Source of the DNA: an uncultured Verrucomicrobiales bacterium
GTDB taxonomy: Bacteria; Verrucomicrobiota; Verrucomicrobiae; Limisphaerales; CANJSG01
DNA: 21,222 nt
NCBI GenBank assembly: GCA_946480965.1
Contig: CAMLMI010000034.1
Location: 1 to 21,222, forward strand
Direction: 5' to 3'
Below, piece after piece: positions 14,682-21,222 of this stretch. The position numbers and the translations under genes were made by a program. The first letter of the stretch is position 1; each line of letters opens with the position of its first letter. A model generated the notes under the pieces. It did not search any database and was not told the DNA's origin. It saw only the letters and a list, made by a program, of their open reading frames with translations.

Positions 14682-16067
14682 ATGAAGAGTGCCCCGCTGC
14701 GCCGTGCCCTTGACCGGTTGTCCCGCCAGCTCGCCCCCGGCGAACTGGTGACGGACGAAGCCACGCTGAAGAAGTTTTCCGGTGACAAATGGTTCGCCAC
14801 CGCCCGGCCCGATGCCGGTGCGTTGCCCGCGTCCACCGCGGCCGTTTCCCAGATCCTGGCTTTCGCCTCGAAACACGGCATTCCCGTCACGCCGCGCGGC
14901 GCGGGCCATGGCTACGTCGGCGGGTGCGTTCCGGTGCAGGGCGGGATCGTGCTGTCGCTGGAAAAGATGAACCGCATCCTGGAGGTCAACGACCGCGACT
15001 TCGTGGCCGTCGTTCAACCCGGCGTCATCACCGCCACGCTCCAGAAAGCGGCCGAGAAGAAGCGCCTGTTCTATCCGCCCGATCCTGCCAGTCGCGCCGA
15101 CTGTTCGCTCGGCGGCAACATCGCGACCAATGCCGGCGGGCCTCGCTGCCTGAAATACGGCGTGACCCGCGACTACGTGATGGGACTCGAAGTCGTGCTG
15201 ATGGACGGCACCGTCACCCGCCTCGGCGGCCGTGCGCACAAGAACAAGACCGGCTTCGACCTCCACCGCCTCTTCGTCGGCAGCGAAGGCCTGCTCGGCG
15301 TCGTGACGGAAGCCACCTTGAAGCTCCTGCCCTTGCCGCCGTATCGCGCGCTGCTCGGCGTCGGCTTCGACACCATGCGCGGCTGCACCCGGGCCATCCG
15401 CGAGATCTTCAAGGCCGGCTTCCTCCCCTGCGCGCTGGAGATGGCCGACCAGTTCACGCTGGCCGCCGCCCGCAAACGCACCGGCAGCAAACGCCTCGAA
15501 GGCTCGAACGCCATGCTCTTCGTCGAGCTGGATGGACAGGAACGTTCCGTGCGCGGCGAGTTGAAGGACTTGGAGAAGCTGGTGAAACCCTTGAAGCCGG
15601 TCTTCATCGACCGCGCGTTCGGCGCCGCCGAAGTGGAGAAGCTCTGGGGCCTGCGACGCGAGTTCTCCTATTCGCTGCGCGACACCGGGCTGACGAAGCT
15701 GAACGAGGACATCGTGGTGCCGCGCGGCCAGTTGGAAGCGCTCGTGGTCTTCGCCGAGAAGCTCCAGCAGAAGCACGGCCTGCCGGTCGCATGCTTCGGC
15801 CACGCCGGCGACGGCAACATCCACGTGAATGTGATGGTGGACTTCACCCAGCCCGGCGCGAAGGAACGCAGCGAAGCCGCGCTCGACGAACTCTTCCGCC
15901 AGATCGTCGCCTGGGGCGGCGCTGTCACGGGCGAACACGGCATCGGCCTCGCCAAGAAGACCTGGTGGCCGCTGGCCGCCGATGAATCCGTGCGCGCCTT
16001 GCACCAGACGGTGAAGAACGCGCTCGACCCGCTGCGGTTGCTGAATCCGGGGAAGTTTTTGGGCTGA
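14682..16067 (+). CDS. FAD-linked oxidase, GlcD/D-2-hydroxyacid dehydrogenase type
   Basis: A 461-residue flavoenzyme of the vanillyl-alcohol oxidase/PCMH superfamily. The FAD-binding domain (about 38-215) shows PRGAGHGYVGGCVPVQGGIV (71-90) and DPASRADCSLGGNIATNAGG (134-153), then 'GLEVVLMDGTVTRLGG'. The FAD-oxidase C domain (about 220-460) has GHAGDGNIHVNVMVDF (373-388), with the metal or substrate histidines, GEHGIGLAKK (417-426) and the closing 'ALDPLRLLNPGKFLG'. Such proteins oxidise D-lactate, glycolate or other D-2-hydroxyacids and pass electrons to quinone or a partner flavoprotein. GlcE and GlcF partners are not present here. There is no signal peptide. It is usually annotated glcD, but the substrate is not certain. 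Confidence 0.9.
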   Translation: MKSAPLRRALDRLSRQLAPGELVTDEATLKKFSGDKWFATARPDAGALPASTAAVSQILAFASKHGIPVTPRGAGHGYVGGCVPVQGGIVLSLEKMNRILEVNDRDFVAVVQPGVITATLQKAAEKKRLFYPPDPASRADCSLGGNIATNAGGPRCLKYGVTRDYVMGLEVVLMDGTVTRLGGRAHKNKTGFDLHRLFVGSEGLLGVVTEATLKLLPLPPYRALLGVGFDTMRGCTRAIREIFKAGFLPCALEMADQFTLAAARKRTGSKRLEGSNAMLFVELDGQERSVRGELKDLEKLVKPLKPVFIDRAFGAAEVEKLWGLRREFSYSLRDTGLTKLNEDIVVPRGQLEALVVFAEKLQQKHGLPVACFGHAGDGNIHVNVMVDFTQPGAKERSEAALDELFRQIVAWGGAVTGEHGIGLAKKTWWPLAADESVRALHQTVKNALDPLRLLNPGKFLG

Positions 16068-16143
16068 GCTACCTCGCAGGACCGACGTATCCAAAAGCGG
16101 CTCGGCGGGAGCCTTTACTCCAGCTTTGTGGCGCTGCGGCAGC

Positions 16144-17559
16144 TCAGCGCGTGAGCTGCTTTTCGAGGTAGCCGACGACCTGGCGGACGTTCGATTCGAT
16201 CTCCATCCGATCCTTCACGCTGCGGCAGGCGTGCAGCACGGTGCCGTGGTCGCGACCGCCGAAGGCCTCGCCGATGCTGCTCAGGGAATTCTCCGTGAGC
16301 TGGCGCGACAGATACATCGCGATCTGGCGCGGGAAGGCGATGTGCTCGGGACGGCGCTTGCCGGTCATGTCGGCGATGCGCAGATCGAAGTGTTCGGCCA
16401 CGCGCTTCTGGATGACCTCGATCGTCACGACCTGCTTGCCCTCTTCCTGGAGCATGTCGCGCAGGTAGTCCTGCGCCACCTCGATGGTCAGCGCCTTGCC
16501 GGTGAGCTTGGGCACGGAACCGACGCGCACCAGCGCGCCTTCCAACCGGCGGATGTTCGACCGGATCTTGCCGGCCAAGAAGGTCAGCACTTCGTCCGGC
16601 ACGTTCAGATTCAGCAGGTTCGCCTTCTTGCGCAGGATGGCCAACCGGGTCTCCAGCTCGGGCAGCATCAGCTCGGCGGAAAGGCCCCACTCGAAGCGCG
16701 AGACGAGCCGCTGCTCCAGGTTCTTCATCTCGCCGATGGGCCGGTCGCCCGCGATGACGATCTGCTTATGCGATTCGTGCAGCGCGTTGAAGGTGTGGAA
16801 GAACTCCTCCTGGATGCGCTCCTTGCCCGCGAGGAACTGGATGTCGTCGATCAACAACACGTCCGTCTGGCGGTATTTCTTGCGGAACTTCACCAGAGAA
16901 TTGTTCTGGATCGCGTCGATGAACTCGTTGGTGAACTTCTCGGTCGTCACGTAGCTGACCCGCGCCTGGCGCTTGGTCGTGGAGACGTATTGGCCGATGG
17001 CGTGCAGCAGGTGGGTTTTGCCGAGCCCGACGCCGCCGTGGAAGAAAACGGGGTTGTAGGACTTGCCCGGCTCGCGGGCCACGGCCAAGGCGGCCGCATG
17101 GGCGTGTTCGTTGGCGCCGCCGACGATGAAGGTGTCGAAGGTGTTCCGGGGGTTGAAGAGGAATTCCCGGTGGATCGTCGTGGTATGGCCGCTGGCGGTC
17201 TCGCGGGTTTCGCGCTGGGTGACGGTGCCGCCGGACCCGCCGACCATGTTTTCCCGCACCGGCTCGAGCTTGAAGTCGGACACCGGGGCGCAGGGCCGGG
17301 CGACGAACTGGACGGAGAGGGACTTGCCCGCGATCTGGAGCAGGACATCGTGGATCAACCCCGTGTAGTTGTCCTGAAGCCACATCTGGCTGAAGTCGTT
17401 CGCGGCCTCCAGCGTGAGCACCTCGCTCTCCAGAGAAACCGCCCGCAGGGTCGCGAACCACATCTGGTAGAGTTCGGGATGCAGGATGGACCGGAGCGTG
17501 GTCTGGGCTTTTTCCCAGAGTTGGTCCGTCGGAACTTCGGCTGGCGGAGCGATGGTCAT
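16144..17559 (-). CDS. dnaA: Chromosomal replication initiator DnaA
   Basis: A 471-residue AAA+ initiator that binds DnaA boxes at the origin and opens the DNA. Domain I is at about 10-85 (QLWEKAQTTLRSILHPELYQ). Domain II is a short variable linker (about 90-130) ending near 'NPRNTFDTFIVG'. Domain III carries Walker A GGVGLGKTH (175-183), Walker B 'VLLIDDIQFL' (235-242 core) and the sensor region 'IRSNIRRLEGALVR' (332-345). Domain IV carries the DnaA signature IGEAFGGRDHGTVLHACRSV (429-448). The ATG at 17559 fits the family N-terminus. The frame is open further to a TTG at 17640, but that extension crosses a perfect hairpin and is unlike domain I, so it is rejected. No Shine-Dalgarno sequence is present. 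dnaN, rpmH and recF are not adjacent. A large non-coding region with DnaA boxes lies upstream. Confidence 0.98.
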   Translation of the reverse strand: MTIAPPAEVPTDQLWEKAQTTLRSILHPELYQMWFATLRAVSLESEVLTLEAANDFSQMWLQDNYTGLIHDVLLQIAGKSLSVQFVARPCAPVSDFKLEPVRENMVGGSGGTVTQRETRETASGHTTTIHREFLFNPRNTFDTFIVGGANEHAHAAALAVAREPGKSYNPVFFHGGVGLGKTHLLHAIGQYVSTTKRQARVSYVTTEKFTNEFIDAIQNNSLVKFRKKYRQTDVLLIDDIQFLAGKERIQEEFFHTFNALHESHKQIVIAGDRPIGEMKNLEQRLVSRFEWGLSAELMLPELETRLAILRKKANLLNLNVPDEVLTFLAGKIRSNIRRLEGALVRVGSVPKLTGKALTIEVAQDYLRDMLQEEGKQVVTIEVIQKRVAEHFDLRIADMTGKRRPEHIAFPRQIAMYLSRQLTENSLSSIGEAFGGRDHGTVLHACRSVKDRMEIESNVRQVVGYLEKQLTR

Positions 17560-17617
17560 TCCAGATTTATTCACTGTCGACTGTGTCGGTTCCGTGACGG
17601 CGTTCGCGGAACCTTCT

Positions 17618-17637
17618 GCCGGGCATTTTTGCCCGGC
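17618..17637 (-). promoter_or_regulatory. Perfect hairpin in the dnaA leader
   Basis: GCCGGGC (17618-17624) and GCCCGGC (17631-17637) form a perfect 7-bp GC stem with a six-base A/T loop, 59 bases before the dnaA ATG. It could shape the dnaA mRNA leader or act as a transcription stop; its role is not known. Confidence 0.5.
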
Positions 17638-17740
17638 CAATGACCGAATCCCCGCAGGTTACCGCCCGCGTCTTCCGGACCGGGGCTTCTTAGCCACTGC
17701 TGCAACAGGTCTGTTTTGCAGACAGTTACGAAACTCGATC

Positions 17741-17810
17741 CCCGGAATTTGGGACCGGTCGCGGTGACGCGTTGTCGCGCTCGCTCGCAGGTCCCGGGAT
17801 TCGGGACGGG
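17741..17810. repeat. Imperfect 18-base direct repeat upstream of dnaA
   Basis: CCCGGAATTTGGGACCGG (17741-17758) and CCCGGGATTCGGGACGGG (17793-17810) agree at about 14 of 18 positions, with start points 52 bases apart. Each is itself partly palindromic (CCCG...CGGG). They could be protein-binding iterons, but two copies are weak evidence. Confidence 0.35.
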
Positions 17811-17868
17811 TTATTTAGGGGACGGTCTCCGGCCTGACGAGGACAATGTTTCCGCAGTTTTCCCCACG

Positions 17869-17877
17869 TTATTCACA
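17869..17877 (+). promoter_or_regulatory. DnaA box TTATTCACA
   Basis: TTATTCACA is an exact match to the TTWTNCACA DnaA-box consensus, 310 bases upstream of the dnaA start codon. A second, weaker box (TTTTCCCCA) lies three bases before it. Confidence 0.6.
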
Positions 17878-17885
17878 GGCCAAAA

Positions 17886-17915
17886 CAGGCCGGAAAAGCG
17901 CCGTTTTTCGGCCTG
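17886..17915. repeat. 30-base hairpin next to the DnaA box
   Basis: CAGGCCGGAAAA (17886-17897) pairs with TTTTTCGGCCTG (17904-17915) at 11 of 12 positions around a GCGCCG loop. A partial copy (AGGCCAAAA) precedes it. It starts eight bases after the DnaA box. It may be an origin structural element or a terminator-like stem; the T-tract on either side is short. Confidence 0.5.
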
Positions 17916-18275
17916 ATTTTCACCCCAGTGCGACAATCCCCAAGCGGGCCGGGCCGAAGCAAAAATCTGCGTCAAAATCGCCCCGAAAAATGGCCTCTCT
18001 GTGACCCTTGGATTTCGCAGGGTTGACAATCCGGTGACGGAGTCCGGAAGGCGAGATACCCCGCTTCGTCGCCTCAGTCACAAAAACCACCCTGCAGCCC
18101 CGACGTTTCGCCTCCAGAATACACCGCATAAGCATCTGTCTGGAAAACACTTAGGCATTGTTTTTACCAATGCCCTTTGCGGGCGGCGGCGAGTCCAACT
18201 CAGGACAGCCCTCGCGCTGTCACCATTTCCAGCAAGCCGAACCTGTTCATTTCCAATGACATTCCCCAAAGCAGA

Positions 18276-18308
18276 ACACCCTCCTTGGCCGAAGCCAAAG
18301 GAGGGTGT
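18276..18308 (-). terminator. Strong hairpin terminator after purQ
   Basis: On the minus strand, ACACCCTCCTTTGG and CCAAGGAGGGTGT pair, with one bulged base, around a CTTCGG-type loop. The stem begins 21 bases after the purQ stop. The following T-run is weak (TCTGCTTT), so its efficiency is uncertain, but the stem is very stable. Confidence 0.7.
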
Positions 18309-18329
18309 GGGGAAATCGATCCGTCGGGC

Positions 18330-19043
<714 letters not shown>

Positions 19044-19045
19044 GG

Positions 19046-19291
19046 TCAGTCCACGATCTCCAGCTTGTAGTCCTCGATCACCGGATTGCTCAGGAAGCGG
19101 TGGGCCGCCTCGTTCAACGCCTTCTGCGCGGCGGCCTTGTCGGTGCCGGGCGCGAGGTCGATCTCCAGGTATTTTCCGACATGGACGCCGGTGACGCCCG
19201 TGTAGCCCATGTGGGCGAGGGCGACTTCGACGGTTTTCCCCTGGGGATCAAGGACGGCTTTCTTCGGCGTGATGATGATCTTTGCTTTCAT
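19046..19291 (-). CDS. purS: Phosphoribosylformylglycinamidine synthase subunit PurS
   Basis: An 81-residue protein, the normal PurS size, starting [20 protein letters not shown]. PurS forms a small dimeric bridge between PurL and PurQ in the FGAM synthase complex. Family signs are the 'KxxVLDPQGxxV' start, [19 protein letters not shown] in the middle and '[13 protein letters not shown]' at the end. A far longer in-frame reading upstream is antisense to the DUF4331 gene and is rejected, because the PurS N-terminus lies exactly at the ATG at 19291. It is the first gene of the purS-purQ pair and is divergent from the DUF4331 gene. No Shine-Dalgarno sequence is seen. Confidence 0.96.
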   Translation of the reverse strand: MKAKIIITPKKAVLDPQGKTVEVALAHMGYTGVTGVHVGKYLEIDLAPGTDKAAAQKALNEAAHRFLSNPVIEDYKLEIVD

Positions 19292-19444
19292 GGGCGGCGG
19301 GCCGGAGCCCGGAGATTCGGCGGCGGGACTTTGGGAAACGCGGGCGGCGCACGCTAGGGGAAAATTCTCGTCCGCCCTGCATCCGCAGGCCTCTTCCCGG
19401 CGTAGAACCTCGCTGAACGGCTCAACCACAATCCCACCAACTCC

Positions 19445-21082
19445 ATGCACACGCCTGCCCGCCTGCAGAAATCCTCCGCCCTCGTCGCCTTGGCGGCGAC
19501 CGTCGGGGCCACCGCCCTGGCTTCCAGCCACCGCGAAGCTCCGTTGATCACCGCGACGCCGAAGATCGACGCCTCGGACTTCTACCTCTTCAACAGCTAC
19601 GAGACCGGCCGCAGCAACCACGTCACGGTCGTCGCCAACTACCTCCCGCTCCAGGACGCCTACGGCGGGCCGAACTACTTCCAGCTCGACACCAACGCGC
19701 TCTACGAGATCCACGTGGACAACTCCGGCGACGGCATCGAGGACCTCACTTTCCAGTTCCGCTTCCAGAACACGCCGCGCGCCTTCGCCCTGCCCGTCGG
19801 TCCCGAGGGCAATCGCCGCACCAATTCCGTTCCCGTCCTCGCCGTCGGCCCGATCACCGCCGCCGACCAATCCGCCCTGCTGGTGGACCAGACCTACACC
19901 GTCTCGCTCATCCAGGGGCCCCGTCGCTCCGGCACCGCCACGCCCTTGATGCACTCCGGCGGCGCGGTCTTCACCAAGCCGCAGGACAACGTCGGCGAAA
20001 AGACCTTCCCGGACTACGACGCCTACGCGGCGGCCTACGTTTACGAGATCGCGCTGCCCGGCACGACGAACAAGGCCAAGCTCTTCGTCGGCCAGAAGAA
20101 GGACCCGTTCGTGGTGAACCTCGGCGAGACCTTCGACCTCGTGAACATCTCCACCAGCCCGCTCGGCCCGGTGGACGCGAACAAGGACAGCCTGCGCTAC
20201 AAGAACGTCACCGCGCTGATCCTCGAACTGCCCAAGGATTTCCTCCGGGGTTCCGGCGAAAAGGGCGGCATCATCGGCGCGTGGACCACCGCCAGCGTGG
20301 TGCGTGATGGCGCAACCAACCAATTCTCGCGCCTCGGAATGCCGCTGGTGAACGAGGTCGTGATCGGCGTGAAGGACAAGGACAAGTTCAACGCCAGCGA
20401 ACCCAAGGACGATCTCGCGAACTTCGCCGACTACGTGACGCATCCCACCCTGCCCGCGATCATCGAGCTGCTCTACGGCAGCGCTGGAGCGGTCGCCCCC
20501 ACGCTCTTCCCCCGCACCGACCTCGTGGCCGCATTTGTCACCGGCGTGGACGGCCTCAACGCCAACGGCGCGGCGTCGGAAATGGTCCGCTTGAACATGG
20601 ACATCCCGGCCGCACCCAAAGCCGCCCAGAACAACCTCGGCGTCATCGCCGGTGACAACGCCGGTTTCCCCAACGGCCGTCGCCCGGGCGACGACGTCGT
20701 GGACATCGCGCTCCGCGTCGCGATGGGCAAGCTGATCAAGCTCGGCCTCTTCGGCACGCCGGAGCAAGCCCCCGCTGGCGACGCGCCGTTCACCGACGGC
20801 GCCACGGTGAACGCCTCGATGTTCCTCGACCGATTCCCCTATCTGAACCCGCCGATCCCCGGTTCACCCAACGAGCAGTCCATCACCATCGTGCCGCAGA
20901 CCGCCGGGCTCGTGACCGGACCGTTCAGCAACGTGCCCGGCACCTACAACGCGGACACCCGCACGTTGACCGTGGCGAAACCCGCCACCGGCGCGGGTTT
21001 TCTCCGCCTCAAAACCGACGGCAAGGTCGTGCTGACCAATGCCGCCACGACCGCGACCGAGTTTTCGGTCCAGGTGAAATGA
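19445..21082 (+). CDS. Secreted DUF4331-family protein
   Basis: A 545-residue protein with a signal peptide ('SSALVALAATVGATALASSH'; cleavage likely near ALA-SSH). Directly after it comes the DUF4331 hallmark SSHREAPLITATPKIDASDF then 'YLFNSYE'. Other family-like parts are 'NYFQLDTNALYEIHVDNSGD', 'FAGSGGAVFTKPQDNVG'-type glycine-rich turns near residues 171-182, LGMPLVNEVVIGVKDKDKFN, and 'NGRRPGDDVVDIALRVAMG'. The last 70 or so residues (from 'SITIVPQTAG') look like an added beta-sandwich, as in other exported proteins of this lineage. The family is of unknown function; Asp- and Asn-rich segments would allow metal binding, but that is only a guess. No Shine-Dalgarno sequence precedes the ATG. 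The gene is followed by a large inverted repeat. Confidence 0.9.
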   Translation: MHTPARLQKSSALVALAATVGATALASSHREAPLITATPKIDASDFYLFNSYETGRSNHVTVVANYLPLQDAYGGPNYFQLDTNALYEIHVDNSGDGIEDLTFQFRFQNTPRAFALPVGPEGNRRTNSVPVLAVGPITAADQSALLVDQTYTVSLIQGPRRSGTATPLMHSGGAVFTKPQDNVGEKTFPDYDAYAAAYVYEIALPGTTNKAKLFVGQKKDPFVVNLGETFDLVNISTSPLGPVDANKDSLRYKNVTALILELPKDFLRGSGEKGGIIGAWTTASVVRDGATNQFSRLGMPLVNEVVIGVKDKDKFNASEPKDDLANFADYVTHPTLPAIIELLYGSAGAVAPTLFPRTDLVAAFVTGVDGLNANGAASEMVRLNMDIPAAPKAAQNNLGVIAGDNAGFPNGRRPGDDVVDIALRVAMGKLIKLGLFGTPEQAPAGDAPFTDGATVNASMFLDRFPYLNPPIPGSPNEQSITIVPQTAGLVTGPFSNVPGTYNADTRTLTVAKPATGAGFLRLKTDGKVVLTNAATTATEFSVQVK

Positions 21083-21105
21083 GTTTCCTGGTCGAGTGAC
21101 CGGAA

Positions 21106-21151
21106 GGCGGGTGCCGGTCGGAAAACATCCGTGTGTCAGCCGGCACCCGCC
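21106..21151 (+). terminator. Inverted repeat after the DUF4331 gene, possible terminator
   Basis: GGCGGGTGCCGG (21106-21117) pairs perfectly with CCGGCACCCGCC (21140-21151), a 12-bp stem with a 22-base loop, starting 24 bases after the stop. It is followed by ACGTTTTCG, a short T-run. The loop is large for a standard intrinsic terminator. Confidence 0.55.
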
Positions 21152-21197
21152 ACGTTTTCGTCGCACGACCGGTTCCCGCCCCAACCACCCAGTCCTC

Positions 21198-21222
21198 ATG
21201 CAAGCATCTCGGTTCCCGCTCT
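21198..21222 (+). CDS. Possible start of the next gene, cut by the window edge
   Basis: An ATG at 21198 opens a frame (MQASRFPL) that stays open to the end of the window, only eight codons. It lies 46 bases after the hairpin behind the DUF4331 gene and reads like the start of a signal peptide or a plain N-terminus. Too little is visible to name it. Confidence 0.2.

Larger units (their letters stand above)
17560..18275. other. Gene-free region upstream of dnaA: candidate oriC / dnaA control region
   Basis: More than 700 bases between dnaA and the purQ terminator carry no believable gene. They hold one exact DnaA box (TTATTCACA, 17869-17877). One-mismatch matches to TTWTNCACA occur at 17567-17575 (TTATTCACT), 17858-17866 (TTTTCCCCA) and, on the other strand, 18139-18147 (TCTGGAAAA). 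There are also hairpins at 17618-17637 and 17886-17915, and two imperfect 18-base copies at 17741-17758 and 17793-17810. Short AT-rich runs occur (TTATTTA near 17811, AAAAATC near 17960, GTTTTTACCAA near 18160). Position, boxes and lack of coding suggest an origin; box density is low compared with well-studied origins, so a dnaA autoregulatory region remains possible. Confidence 0.5.

Noticed and set aside
14544..16094. 516-residue minus-strand open frame
   Set aside because: It is antisense to the well-supported GlcD-type oxidase and has shadow-type composition.
16099..16113. GGCTC...GAGCC stem after the GlcD gene
   Set aside because: It has only five base pairs with a short T-run; too weak to call a terminator in GC-rich DNA.
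17560..17640. DnaA start at a TTG 27 codons upstream
   Set aside because: The added residues do not resemble DnaA domain I and cross a perfect hairpin; the ATG at 17559 fits the family.
17920..18150. 76-residue minus-strand open frame upstream of dnaA
   Set aside because: No recognisable family or ribosome binding site, and it overlaps other equally poor frames; I see no support for coding.
19292..20767. In-frame upstream extension of purS
   Set aside because: It is antisense to the DUF4331 gene; PurS is about 80 residues and starts at 19291.

Overview
This is a high-GC stretch of an ordinary-looking bacterial chromosome. Several things point to the PVC group, most likely Verrucomicrobiota. 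These are a secreted NHL propeller with the 'TAWTPVKNAF...FRRVSAV' type of N-terminal module, a secreted DUF4331 protein with an extra C-terminal beta domain, a SpmA-SpmB fusion in a bacterium with no other sporulation genes in view, a pgk/tpiA/secG cluster, and start codons that almost never have a Shine-Dalgarno sequence. The phylum assignment is inferred from family resemblance, not from a marker comparison.

Layout. Bases 1-728 hold the 3' end of a helical-repeat (TPR-like) protein. Bases 931-4004 hold three minus-strand genes: a secreted NHL-repeat protein, a LysM plus PGRP-type amidase, and infC (IF-3) with its own terminator. A plus-strand glycosyltransferase (4303-5406) converges on a WYL-domain regulator (5438-6430, minus). 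The regulator is divergent from the core glycolysis/secretion block pgk - small DUF6717-like gene - tpiA - secG (6593-9407), which ends at a textbook terminator. A secreted amidotransferase-fold protein and a SpmA-SpmB fusion follow on the plus strand (9502-11699).

Bases 11759-14547 (minus) hold a class V PLP enzyme and, upstream of it, an exported D-aminoacylase-type amidohydrolase. The latter is divergent from a GlcD-type FAD-linked oxidase (14682-16067). dnaA (16144-17559, minus) comes next. Upstream of dnaA lie about 770 bases without a believable gene; they carry one perfect DnaA box, near-matches and several hairpins, and are the best candidate for an origin or a dnaA control region. 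purS-purQ (minus, 2 bases apart) end at a strong hairpin. A divergent DUF4331 secreted protein closes the window.

How the genes fit together. Most are housekeeping: lower glycolysis, Sec export, translation initiation, replication initiation and de novo purine synthesis. The deacylase, PLP enzyme and FAD oxidase could form a small unit for salvaging D-amino-acid or hydroxy-acid material, but only adjacency supports that. I found no CRISPR array, insertion sequence, prophage, tRNA or rRNA. I see no convincing new multi-gene system. The points most worth a second look are the non-coding region upstream of dnaA, the lower-GC small gene between pgk and tpiA, and the orphan infC with its TTG start.
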